Assembly: GCA_947247005.1 (NCBI GenBank)
Contig: OX365945.1
Location: 16,622,501-16,686,500, forward strand
Length of the DNA stretch: 64,000 bases
Source: Spisula solida
Lineage: Eukaryota > Mollusca > Bivalvia > Venerida > Mactridae
Reading direction: 5' to 3'
Each line of letters begins with the position of its first letter. The stretch's first letter is position 1. Below are positions 32,117 through 42,530 of this stretch, piece by piece. The notes under the pieces were generated by a model. The model saw only the letters and a program-made list of their open reading frames with translations, was not told where the DNA came from and searched no databases. The translations under genes and the position numbers were made by a program.

Positions 32117-32585
32117 GTTTGTTTTATGATTTTTCAAGATTATTATGTTAAATGAAAAGTACTACACTCTCCCCCTCTCTTATGTGTGTAAGTGGATATT
32201 TAAAAAAAGATAGACGGAAAATCAAATATTTAAAATAAAATTACAATCTTTAGTAATAGTATCTATTCATGTATAATCTTAGTATCTATCTATGTATACT
32301 GTCGAACGCCTCTTGTCGAGTATTATTGGCAGATGTCTGACAGTTGCATACATATTTTTAAAATGAGGAGATGGGTGATAGATCATTGCATTAGGAATAG
32401 ACTCCTAGGTTCTTTAACGTGCACGGTGTACAACACCTCTGGGTTACCAACCAGTTCATCTCTAGTTTGGTGGAAATCACTGAAATAACCAAGCGCCTAG
32501 GCCGAGATTCAAAGCAAGGAACCTCTCGAACAACGTGCCAATCCGCAGATTAAACTTAATAATAATGATATATCATTGTTTTCAG
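32117..32585 (+). other. Intron 1 of the three-exon gene
   Basis: Bounded by gtttgt and 'ttgttttcag'. Contains a (non-coding) 'gtacaacacctctgggttac' stretch and no repeat I recognise. Confidence 0.4.
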
Positions 32586-32697
32586 CTAAAGACAGGCTCT
32601 TCAATGATCTTGTTGTTGATCTGGGGATGAAGTTTCCGCCAAGTCTTCCAGAAATGGAAATCAAACGAAGGGTTATGGTTATTGTTGACGCTATATG
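32586..32697 (+). CDS. Three-exon gene, exon 2
   Basis: A 112-nt exon between 'cattgttttcag' and the donor ATATG|gtacat. It reads AKDRLFNDLVVDLGMKF, PPSLPEMEIKRRVMVIVDAI and leaves TG, which is completed to Trp by the G that starts exon 3. Entry phase 1 and exit phase 2 both match the neighbouring exons, which would be unlikely by chance. The segment is amphipathic and helical, with no named domain. Confidence 0.5.
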
Positions 32698-33217
32698 GTA
32701 CATAGATGGTAGCCATGAGAAAATCAATTCACGTCTGCAAAGTCAGACAAATTCATTTATACTTCTTATTATTTAAAAACTGTAGCAACTCATTTACGAA
32801 TATTTTAAATTAATATAGATTCAATATGAACAAGGGCTGCTGTGGTACCTGGTGCAGGAAAACATCGTGTCAGTTGTCGGATATAGTCATTTTAATATGA
32901 ATTTTAACACGATCTGCGGATTAATCCTTATACACATAGAGCAAGCCAGACCATGTATTATTACCTTGAGGGGGTATATTGCTTTGCACATGTCAGTCTG
33001 TCTGTCGGTTGGTAAATCCGTTTCCGTTCAATAACTTAGAACGCTTTGCCCTAGAATCTTCAAACTGTACATGAAGGTTGGTCATCATGAGTAGATGACC
33101 CCTATATATTTTAAGGTCAGAAGGTCAATGGTCAAGTTTGCTGTGACCTTTAACATTAATGACTATTTGGCTGCATTGGGGGCATACATGTTTAACGAAC
33201 ATCTCTTGTTTCCATAG
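32698..33217 (+). repeat. Intron 2 with dispersed-repeat sequence
   Basis: About 32895-33160 carries wording of dispersed bivalve repeats: 'aacacgatctgcggattaat', 'gtcagtctgtctgtcggtt', 'gagtagatgacccctatat' and 'aaggtcagaaggtcaatgg'. Its first part is also found at 39837-39910 next to the forward satellite array. Confidence 0.6.
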
Positions 33218-34374
33218 GTTTAATAAGTACAGTGGCTACAATGACTTTAAAGCGAAGAGAAAGACTGTCCCACAGATGTCATCTAAAGACTTAATTCGTC
33301 ATGCAGAGTTGTTGTTCAGAGTGGTGTCTGCGAATTATGTGAAATCATGGGGTGAAACTATCGGAGATGTGGAAGACTTAGCTATGTGTATCCAGTCATA
33401 TGCTGACTATTTAGAGGATAGTAACAAGAAGCAACAGCTCAGGCAGTCCCTTTCACATCCACCTCGGCAATGTGGAGAACACGCATCTGTCAAGTATGTA
33501 CCAAGTTGTAATGGGCCTATAATGGCTTGCTACAGTATATTAGATCAGATATTATCTGAAACCCAGTATTACACTCCAGTTTACTTTGACGAAATCATAC
33601 ATGTAAGTGACTCATTCAGGAATTATTCCCAGCGACACCGATTTTTAAAGGACCTCTCCTTGTCAGTTCCAGTAGTTACTTTAATTTATGATCCAGGTGC
33701 TGGCTTGGGACAGACAGTTTTTTGTGGAGTGTTACTGATGATCTTTCCCAAGAAGAAATGTTGTCTTCAGCCACAAAAGTTTTCAAAAGTCTTGAGCATA
33801 AATTACTGGAGTTTCATACAAGAGAGATGAAAAGAGAGTTTAGTAGAACATACAGAAACCTGATTGATATACCCCCACATGTTCTGCGTACAATTTATTC
33901 AGATTTGACCTTGGATGCCTCAGTTTGTAGAGTCATGCTATTGAATCCCGTTTGCGAAAGGCATTACTAAATGAGGACACAGAAATGGTCATTGATCTTC
34001 GATCGTTGAACAAAGGGAGACCAGATGATACATTCACAGTTTGTTTCGATCAGTTAGAGAAAGAAGTTGAATCGGTCACTGCTGCTGATGAACGCAGACA
34101 TAATAACATACAGCATTTCAGTCATTATATTTCAGTAAGATACTTGATAGAAAGGACTGCAAAGAGTTGTCCTGCTGGAACCCCTATTCCTTCAGAAAGC
34201 ACAGTGCTTTTTGCCTTTGTCCCCAAAAATGCTTACACAAATACATTAAAACTGTATAAAGGTAGAATTAATTTGCAACACAAAGTCCAGTCAAGACAAC
34301 TTAGGTCTTCGCATATAGATGAACACTATTGTGCAGCAATATTTAGTTATTTAAAGCATTACGCATTTGTCTGA
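33218..34374 (+). pseudogene. Three-exon gene, exon 3, two frameshifts
   Basis: After acceptor 'cttgtttccatag' the frame reads FNKYSGYNDFKAKRKTVPQM, HAELLFRVVSANYVKSW, and later YTPVYFDEIIHVSDSFRNYS and YDPGAGLGQTVF. At the T6 run near 33718 it shifts by one base to WSVTDDLSQEEMLSSATKVF ... VLRTIYSDLTLDAS; near 33930-33940 it shifts again to ESRLRKALLNEDTEMVIDL, RSLNKGRPDDTFTVCFDQL and ends AAIFSYLKHYAFV, TGA at 34372. The conserved-looking blocks IDLRxLNxGRPxDTF, AADERRHNN, CPAGTPIPSESTV and the final HYCAAIFSYLK resemble multicopy uncharacterised proteins that I recall from corals and bivalves; I cannot name a function. The two shifts mean either a recent pseudogene or assembly errors; codon content across both is still normal. 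Confidence 0.55.
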
Positions 34375-34799
34375 AAGTCACTTAAAGATGGGATTTGTCA
34401 AAAAGATATTTTTATGGAAATGTTCAGAAGGACATAATCTACCTTTCTGGAAATTTTCAAATGAAACAGTGAAGTACTTTTTTAACAATTTCAAACAAGA
34501 GGGCCCAAAGGGCCCTAGGTCGCTCACCTGTCGTACTAGTGCATGCACACCCCTATGGTGATCCTACACATTTTCTGAATAAAATTTAAGGAAATTCAGC
34601 CTCTATTGCAAGTTTTTGTATGATTTGACCATGTGACCTAGCGTTTGACCCCAGATGACTTAATTAATATCAAACTTAACCTAGATTGTGTTGAGATGAT
34701 TATTAGGACCAAATTTCATAAAGATAAAGTCGAAATTGTAACCTCTGGTGACTACACAGGGTTTTTCTATGATCTGACCTATAATTTAAACAAAATATT

Positions 34800-35760
34800 T
34801 CCTCCATATAACTGTACAAATACATGCTATAAAGACAGAACAATACCTTAACACTTAAAAAAATAATTATGGTTCCAGTGGGGTTTGAACCCACGACCCT
34901 CAGGAAAATGTCAATTGACATTGTGACCTTGTTTTTGATGCCAGATGACCCAAAATCGAATTTGGCCTAGATTTTGTTGACAGGATCATTGTGACAAAGT
35001 TTCATAAAGATTTAGTTGAAATTGTAACCTCTGGTGACTGACTACACAAGGTTTTTCTATGATTTGACCTTTATTTTAAACAAAATATTTTGGAATATTT
35101 TTCCTCCATATAACTGTACTATAAAGACAAAACAATACCTAAACACTTAAAAAAATAAAAATTAAAAATTATGGTTCCAGTGGGGGTTGAACCCACGACC
35201 ATCAGGAAAATTTACAAATACATGCTATAAAGACAAAACAATACCTAAACACTTAAAAAATAAAAATAAAAAAATAAAAATTATGGTTCCAGTGGAGGTT
35301 GAACCCACGACCATCAGGAAAATGTACAAATACATGCTATAAAGACAAAACAATACCTAAACACTGAAAAAAATAAAAATAAAAATTATGGTTCCAGTGG
35401 GGGTTGAACCCACGACCATCAAGAAAATGTACAAATACATGTTATAAAGACAAAACAATACCTAAACATTTACAAAAAAAAATTAAAAAAAAAAAATTAT
35501 GGTTCCAGTGGGGGTTGAACCCACGACCATCAGGAAAATGTACAAATAAATGCTTTACAGACAAAACAATACCTAAACACTAAAGAAAAAAAAAGAAAAA
35601 AAATAAATTATGGTTCCAGTGGGGGTTGAACCCACGACCATCAGGAAAATGTACAAATAAATGCTTTACAGACAAAACAATACCTAAACACTCAAAAAAA
35701 AAAAAATATTATGGTTCCAGTGGGGTTTGAACCCACGACCCTCAGGAAAATGTCTACGCT
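34800..35760 (-). repeat. Tandem array of tRNA 3'-half-like units, 7 copies
   Basis: 'ggttccagtgggggttgaac' plus 'ccacgaccatcaggaaaatg' occurs near 34870, 35172, 35284, 35389, 35500, 35610 and 35711. The later units are about 105-112 bp apart and are linked by 'acaaaacaatacctaaacac' and A-rich runs. On the minus strand each unit reads GTGGGTTCAACCCCCACTGG, a T-arm with a good box B. The array thus multiplies the tRNA 3' half within a transposable element. Confidence 0.75.
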
Positions 35761-35795
35761 CCCTACAGCGCTTTGATTTCCACTTAACCAGTACA
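35709..35795 (-). repeat. Complete tRNA-like unit ending the array
   Basis: The last unit, on the minus strand, extends past the B box to 'tggttaagtggaaatcaaag', a box A (TGGTTAAGTGG), about 45 nt upstream of GGGTTCAAACCCC. A long variable arm would make it Leu/Ser-like. The acceptor stem is imperfect; probably the parent of the truncated array units and not a working tRNA. Confidence 0.5.
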
Positions 35796-36600
35796 ATTCA
35801 CACCCTGCTACAGAATACTAGAATATTTTGATATTTGACCTTTACAAAAATGCTTTGAACCCTGATACACATTTTCATTGGTTAATGAAAGTTTATTGTA
35901 TGTATAGAGAGTAGAGAGTTACAGCAGAGAGTTAAGTGACCATGAAGACTACATGTTGAAAGGTTTAAAACAAGGTTTTTTCTATAATTTGACCTAGTGA
36001 GCTAGTTTTTGACCTCAGATGACCCAATATCGAACTTGACCTAGATTTTGTTGAGATGATCATTGTGACCAAGTTTCATAAAGATTAGGCCAAAATTGTG
36101 ACCTCTAGAGAGGACACAACCCAATTGTTGACGGACGGACAGACGGACGGACAGACGGACGGACGGACGGACAGACGGACGGACGACGGACGAAGTGTGA
36201 TCACAAAAGCTCACTCTGTCACTTTGTGACAGGTGAGCTAAAAAGGGTCCCTGATCTGCACTGTATTTGAATATTTCAAAAACCTGCCCAAGCGTCACCT
36301 TGTGGTTTATATAGTGCAGTTGCCCTTTAAGTACATGAGAGAACACTATGTTACAAAGTCTAAGTTAAACTTAATAATTAGTAATTTAATTATATATTGT
36401 TTTTATATGTGCTTCTAACTTGAGACCTAGTTTTTTACCCCACATCACCCAGTTTCGAACTTGACCTAGATTTCATAGAAACAAAAATTCTGACAATGTT
36501 TCATGAAGATTGTGCCACAATGTGTCCCCTAAGGTGTTCACATGGAAGGGTTGAAAAGCGGCAGGGGACTAAAAAGTGAATACTACATATTTCAGAGGGA
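35796..36600. other. Element tail and spacer
   Basis: 35796-36243 is the end of the element above. 36244-36600 holds a further diverged 'gacctagattt' phrase and no gene. Confidence 0.4.
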
Positions 36601-37243
36601 CAACAAGAAGGCCCAAAGAACCCTAGGTAGCTCACTTGTCATAGTAGTGCATGCAAGTTCCTATAGTGACTTAAGTATTAAATCATTTATCAGTTATGAA
36701 TAAGATTCAGGACAATTCAATTTCTTGTGCAAGCTGTATCTAAGATTTACCTTTTGACCCCACATGACCCAGTTTCCAACTTGGCCTAGATTTCATAGCG
36801 ACAGACATTCGGAATATGTTTCATGAAGATTGGGCCATAATTGTATCCTGTAATGTGCTCACAAGATTTTTCTAAGATTTGATATAATAACCTTTTTCTT
36901 TTACCCCCACATGACCCAGTTTCGAACTTGACATAGATTTCATAGCAACAAAAATTCTGACTGTTTCATGAAGATTGGGCAACAATTGTGTCCTTAATGT
37001 TCTCACAAGCTTTATCCAAGATTCGTCAGAGTGACCAAGTTTTTGACCCTACATTACCCAGTTTCGAACTTGACCTAGATTTCCTAGTGACAAACATTCT
37101 GACCGAGTTTAATGAAAATATGGCCATACATGTAGCCTCTAGTGTGTTCCCAAGAAATTGTGGACGGCCGAACGACGGACGGATGGACGAAGAGTGATCA
37201 CAAAAGCTCACCCTGTCACATTTTCGAATAGGTGAGCTAAAAA
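36601..37243 (+). repeat. Hairpin-ended element (type 1)
   Basis: Starts 'caacaagaaggcccaaagaa' and 'ccctaggtagctcacttgtc', and ends 'tcacattttcgaataggtga' + 'gctaaaa' after 'gacggacggatggacgaaga'. The interior repeats 'gacccagtttcgaacttgac' four times. The end hairpin is partly decayed. Confidence 0.7.
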
Positions 37244-37600
37244 GCAGGATCAAAAGCATGAGTTTTCAGACAACCTGATGACTGAATTGATCAATTGAAA
37301 TTAGTCCCTAGATTATAAAGGGTAACGTCAGTAAAGTTCCAATATTCTATCTCCACATTAGTCATCATTTCACCTGAGCTGTGAGAGTTTTAAGCTAGTA
37401 TATTTAGTATTTGATACTGTACATGCACAGGCGATTCGAAGCCATGCAGAGACCGTGGCAGCATCTAGCCACCCATGCCAGAGACAGAACATACCACCTA
37501 TATTACTTGCAACTTGTCACAATCACTAGCTTTATTGCACATATAGTACTTTGTCTATAAACTTTTTTCAGTTAGTTTTGTTTGTCAATTGTAATCATGG
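37244..37600. other. No gene seen
   Basis: Spacer without recognised features. Confidence 0.35.
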
Positions 37601-37893
37601 TGAACATGACAAATACTGAATTGAAGTTGAGCCTAATCCGGAGGAAATTGTATGCTTTGTGAGATCGCAGCCTGTGCATGTAGTTGACTGGGAAATAAAC
37701 TGTAGCAGAAATTGGTGTTTTATGTAATACATTTGTACAAATATAGTTGATAACAGAGATATTATTATTCAGAAAATACTGGACTTGCATGAAATGTGAC
37801 CAGATTTACAATCCAGAATGTATGCGTCTACAGGAGGAGGAGAAGCCAGTTAATTGCTGGATATCTTGGAAGATAGTATTAATTGTGTTGTAA
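37601..37893 (+). pseudogene. Relic with 2A-like and PHD-like motifs (possible LINE N-terminus)
   Basis: The plus frame at 37620-37722 reads EVEPNPEEIVCFVRSQPVHV. EVEPNPEE resembles the 2A ribosome-skipping motif D(V/I)ExNPGP, which some invertebrate non-LTR retrotransposons carry at the start of their ORFs, with GP changed to EE. After an acceptor-like 'ttattattcag' (37762-37772), the frame from 37774 reads KYWTCMKCDQIYNPECMRLQ then VNCWISWK and stops at 37891. CxxC...YNPEC has the spacing of half a PHD-type zinc finger. Both motifs are degenerate and the frames are not joined, so this is only a suggestive relic. Confidence 0.25.
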
Positions 37894-38489
37894 CGTGGAA
37901 GCGGGAAACACTTTTTTTCTATAGTTCTGGCGGCTATAGTCCAGGCCGTACACCACTAAATCTTTTTAGTTTGAGAGTGATTTCCCTTTGCAATAATGAA
38001 ATTGGGTTCAATATATTTTGTGCTAATTAATATAATTAGCAACTTAATTCCGAAAGGAAATGATAAAATTAAGTTAATAAAAATATTAATAAACGATAAA
38101 TCATAGAATAAACGAACAGAAATGACCCTAACACGTGTATTATAGGTGGTCTCTCTCAGAGAGATTCATTATATCTGTCCCAGTTTCAAACTATTATAAC
38201 TTTTCGTTCTTGTTCACTATATATATGGTATTATATATCATTTGAAAGCTGATATAATAAAGTTTTATCTTATGCAGATGACAGTAATAATCTTGATATC
38301 ATGGCGTGATAAACGATGTCATGAAAACATGTAAAATTTCCAAGACGTCGCGTTCAAAGCATATTTAAATCAAATGCAGCACTATTTTGATCAGCTCTGT
38401 TTTGAAAGGCATTCACCTATATTATAACCTTAATAGCGAGACAAAAAAGTATCCTGCCAATATAAAGGTGATCATTTAAAGTTTATTAA
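37894..38489. other. No gene seen
   Basis: AT-rich sequence flanking the satellite array; no coding or repeat signal recognised. Confidence 0.35.
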
Positions 38490-39838
38490 ACTGCGGCTAT
38501 AGCTGATTATGCTGTGGCGATAGGTCTTCAATCATCCTCAGTGGTTATTACAGCTAATTATGCTGCGGTTATTGGTCACCTATTACAATCATCCTAGGTG
38601 GTTATTACAGCTGACCATGCTGCGGCTATAGGTCACCTATTTCAATCATCCTCAGTGGTTATTATAGCTGATTATGCTGAGGCTATAGGTCACTTATTTC
38701 AATCCTCCTGAATGGTTATTATAGCTGATTATGCTGCGGCTATAGCTGACCTATTACAATGATCCTGAATGGTTATTATAGCTGATCATGCTGCGGCTAT
38801 AGGTCACCTATTACAATGATCCTGAATGGTTACTATAGCTGAATATGCTGCGGCTATAGGTCACCTATTTCAATCATTCTAAGTAATTATTATAGCTGAT
38901 AATGCTGCGACTATATGTCACCTATTTCAGTCATTCTAAGTAATTATTATAGCTGATTATGCTGCGGCTATAGGTCACCCATTTCAATGATCCTAAGTGG
39001 TTATTATAGCGGATTATGCTGCGGCTATAGGTCACCCATTTCAATCATCCTAAGTTGTTATTACAGCTGATTATGCTGCGTCTATAGGTCACCTATTTCA
39101 ATTATTCTAAATTGTTATTAGAGCTGATTATGCTGCGGCTATAGGTCACATATTTCAATCATCCTAAGTGGTTATTATAGCTAATTATGCTGCGGCTATA
39201 GGTCACCCATTTCAATTATCCTAAGTGGTTATTATAGCTGATTATGCTGCGGCTATAGGTCACCCATTTCAAATATCCTAAGTGGTTATTATAGCTGATT
39301 ATGCTGCGGCTATAGGTCACCCATTTCAATTATCCTAGGTGGTTATTATAGCTGATTATGCTGCGGCTATAGGTCACCCATTTCAAATATCCTAAGTGGT
39401 TATTATAGCTGATTATGCTGCGGCTATAGGTCACCTATTACAATGATCCTGAATGGTTATTATAGCTGATAATGCTGCGGCTATAGGTCACCTATTACAA
39501 TGATCCTGAATGGTTACTATAGCTGAATATGCTGCGGCTATTGGTCACCTATTTTAATGATCCTAAGTGGTAATTACAGCTGATTATGCTGCGGCTATAG
39601 GTCACCTATTTCAAGCATTCTAAATGGTTATTACAGCTGATTATGCTGCAGCTATAGGTCACTTATTTCAACTATCCTAAGTGGTTATTACAGCTGATTA
39701 TGCTGCGGCTATAGGTCACCTATTTCAATCATCCTGAATGGTTATTATAGCTGATAATGCTACGGCTATATGTCACCTATTTCAATCATTCTAAATGGTT
39801 ATTATAACTGATCATGGTGCGGCTATATGTCACCTATC
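38490..39838 (+). repeat. 57-bp satellite, forward array, about 24 copies
   Basis: Monomer 'attatgctgcggctataggt' + 'cacctatttcaatcatccta' + 'agtggttattatagctg', 57 bp. Copies differ by a few bases each. It is the reverse complement of the array at 49120-53135. Each monomer contains ATAGGTCACCTAT-like sequence, close to a perfect 13-bp palindrome in the better-preserved reverse array. Confidence 0.9.
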
Positions 39839-40353
39839 TAACACGATCCGAGGATTAATCCTATAAACATAGTGCAAACAAGAGCATGTTTTATTACCCC
39901 CATAAAACATACCTCTCAAATTGGCTGTTACTATTTACGCCCCGTATCACGGGACATATTTATGAATGAATGAACGTAAACTTTATAGTAAACATTCTAC
40001 GAGTCGCGATGGCAAGACAAGTTGCACGAGAATCCAGTGTTACAGCTATGACGCATCTATTTTTAGAAAATCCAATATACTCTCGAAACTAAGTTTCATT
40101 AAAACTTCTGATAATCAATTCATTTATATTTTTCTTTTCATGAAATGGATACCCTATACTCGTGTTATTAAAATTGTTTCATTGTTTAAAATGTGTTATT
40201 TCCTTCAGAAAATTACGTAGATCGTTTTCATTAACGAGGGAGGTAATTGTACCTAGTAATAAGCCACTCAATTTCAGCGTGGAAATATGTTCAATGTCAA
40301 ATGGGTGAAAATGGAATGCGGGAATAGTGCGGGATATTATCGTATTTAGAATC
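39839..40353. other. Array flank, repeat fragment, no gene
   Basis: 39837-39910 shares 'aacacgatc-g-ggattaatcc' wording with 32905-32960 (intron 2 of the three-exon gene). An 84-codon frame at 39966-40220 has no motif. Confidence 0.4.
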
Positions 40354-40519
40354 GAAATAGAAACTCTGTTCTTGTATTTTGTCGGTGAATAAAACACGGG
40401 CACTCATTCGGATGCGGAAAATTAAATCACTCGTGCTACGCACTCGTGATTTAATTTTTCCGCATCCGAACTCCTGCCCATGTTTTATTCGCCGACAATA
40501 TACGCGAGATTTTTATTTC
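40354..40519. repeat. Foldback hairpin, arms about 80 bp
   Basis: Left arm 'ttgtcggtgaataaaacacg', 'cattcggatgcggaaaatta' and right arm 'taatttttccgcatccgaac', 'catgttttattcgccgacaa' are inverted copies. The axis is at about 40437, where 'tcgtgctacgcactcgtg' forms the turn. Pairing extends out to 'gaaatagaaactc' (40354) and 'gagatttttatttc' (40519). No coding. Confidence 0.85.
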
Positions 40520-40580
40520 TTAATTATGCTGCGGCTATAGGTCACATATTTCAATTATCCTAAGTGGTTATTACAACTTG
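40520..40580 (+). repeat. Isolated 57-bp satellite monomer
   Basis: 'aattatgctgcggctatagg' to 'taagtggttattacaac' is one monomer of the 57-bp satellite in forward orientation, directly next to the foldback, about 700 bp from the end of the forward array. Confidence 0.85.
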
Positions 40581-41103
40581 GTCATTTTGCATTTATCTCC
40601 AACCGTTGCACGTTTTCCTTGTGGCAAATCAGTAATATTTACAAACCAATGACATTCCTTAGCTACTCACTTGGATCGGTGCACGATTTTATCGTGCGAA
40701 AATAGTGGGCCGATGTGTTAAAATAACAAAATCAACTGACCGTGAGGGGAAAATACAGGGTTTCCCATATAAAAACTCAGCTCGGGCGTGGTTTGTGAAG
40801 AGACAGAATGGCACCGACGATGTACTCGATACATGTATTGAATTTTGAGAAGTAAATCACAAATAGTTCGCGTAAATTCAGGAAAATATATTGATTGTCG
40901 ATTAGATTGGGTACATTTAAGTTTTCTTCGTCAAATGAGCTAACTAGATCGCTTGTATCTTTTATTTTGGTAGCACTGGCTACGGGATTCAATTTTAGAT
41001 GGGTTTCTTCAGTATTATATATACGTATAGAGTGATTTGTGATGGACCGACTTGTACAATATCTTATTGGTAGAACTTCAAATTCCTGTGCTATCACTAT
41101 GCA
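40581..41103. other. No gene seen
   Basis: A minus-strand frame at 40777-41097 (106 codons) has no recognisable motif or splice context; the region begins with dispersed repeat-like wording. Left as non-coding. Confidence 0.3.
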
Positions 41104-41482
41104 AAAAGCACGGAGAATTTGACACGATCCTAACCTTTATGCATGAATATATTTCAAGGTTCTTGCGTTGAATACTAGTTTATAAATTTCCGCGAACAAA
41201 TCGTGCAATATCGGTCCTTTAGATTGGTGTTGGTATTACACACATCGAGAGTCTTCGTGATACTCACCGCTTATGATAACATACAACCGGAGTTATAAAT
41301 ATAGACAATAAATCAGCTGTGAAATTATGCTAATAGAAGGTCGAGGGTCGTGTCAAATTCTCTGGACTATACAACACAAGAAGTCACATCTGTATCTAAT
41401 ATTTTAAATCAGTTATAGCACGAAGAAATTGACATGATTCTGACCTTTATGCATGAATATATTACAAGGTGCTTGCACTAAC
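41104..41482 (+). repeat. Dispersed repeat R2 (two partial copies)
   Basis: 41104-41300 carries 'gcacggagaatttgacacga', 'ctttatgcatgaatatattt' and 'ttgtgttggtatta'-like phrases; its first 60 bp recur at 41418-41482 ('gcacgaagaaattgacatga'). A third copy lies at 59472-60055. Confidence 0.7.
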
Positions 41483-41999
41483 CTCCCTGGTACGGAGCGA
41501 TCTCAAAGCGTAAGACGACTCTTACCGACTTCATGCTATGGACTCTGTCAGACGAATGCCAAGGTTTCTTCCTACCTGGGGGAGGGTAGAAGAGGTTTAA
41601 CAGATATTTTCACTTAGTTATCATGTTCCTTCTGGAAGCAAACTTAATTTGTCACAGTAAATTATTATCAAATGTATTTATGAATCTGTATAGTATTGTT
41701 AACACGTTCAAATTACTATATATTTTGATTTTGATATGTTACTATTATAATGTAACAAGCGAAAACACGATCTCTGTAAATGAAGGCTTTTAGGTGAATT
41801 AAAACGAAATATACCATTTGAACAGCAAAACAAACACATTAAAGCTGAAATTCTTGTAATATAATGCCAAATAATTAACTGGTATAAAGTTATAAACCCA
41901 CTATTTCCAAACAATAATATTCTGACATGTTATTGTCTCTTACAGAGGATGTTATGGTCTATTTACGAAGTCCAGTTATGGTGTTATGCTCTCTTATGC
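41483..41999. other. No gene seen
   Basis: Spacer. A minus-strand frame at 41708-41914 lacks support. Confidence 0.35.
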
Positions 42000-42530
42000 T
42001 ACGGTCACAAAGCTCGTACAATATCCGTACGAATTTACCAACTCGTACGAGTCCACAATTTTTGAAATCCTAACGATATTTGTACATTCGTAGCGTCTGG
42101 TCACAGCTCGTACGGACCACGTATGACTTATAGAGATGCAATCGTGCGGTATCCATACGGGCATCGTAATATCCGTACGAACATCGTACGGGGCTCGTAA
42201 GGAGCCCGGCCGTACATCGCACGCTGCTCGTAGATCAATCAGAGCTTGCAGATAACTCTTACGCTGTCCGTACGGTGACCGCACGATGGCCGTACGGTGT
42301 CCCTGTGACAATAATTGATATATTCAGCGAATTTAATTATCTATTTTAAGATCCCGGTCACATTGATCGTACGAGCTCCGTGCGAGTCGAATTTTAGCAA
42401 GTTCGTACGGAGTCCGTACGGACATCGTAAACTCGTAAGAGCATCGTACGGATTTGTTTAACTCGTAGAGGACTCGGGAGCTCGGTGAAAATGTTTCACC
42501 GAGCTCCGAGTTGTCTACAAGCTCGTAGAG
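42000..42530. repeat. CGTACG-dense tract with a perfect hairpin
   Basis: Dozens of overlapping short words built on CGTACG, CTCGTA and TCCGTACGG (for example 'gaatttaccaactcgtacga', 'tatccgtacgaacatcgtac'). At 42477-42507 GGAGCTCGGTGAAA and TTTCACCGAGCTCC form a perfect 14-bp stem around ATG, extended by 'actcg'/'cgagt'. CpG content is far above the surroundings. A short piece of similar wording recurs at 49050-49118. Minus-strand frames here are stop-poor by composition. Confidence 0.7.

Larger units (their letters stand above)
34494..36243 (+). repeat. Hairpin-ended element (type 1), expanded by a tRNA-like array
   Basis: Starts 'caagagggcccaaagggccc' and 'taggtcgctcacctgtcgta' just past the three-exon gene. 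It ends with the 32-nt hairpin at 36208-36239 after a long 'ggacggacagacggacggac' tract. At 1.75 kb it is about twice the size of its relatives because of the array at about 34800-35760. Its end loses no bases of the family consensus. Confidence 0.8.

Noticed and set aside
34703..34921. Short frames across the tRNA-like array
   Set aside because: Frames in A-rich repeat linkers; they recur with the repeat and differ in phase.
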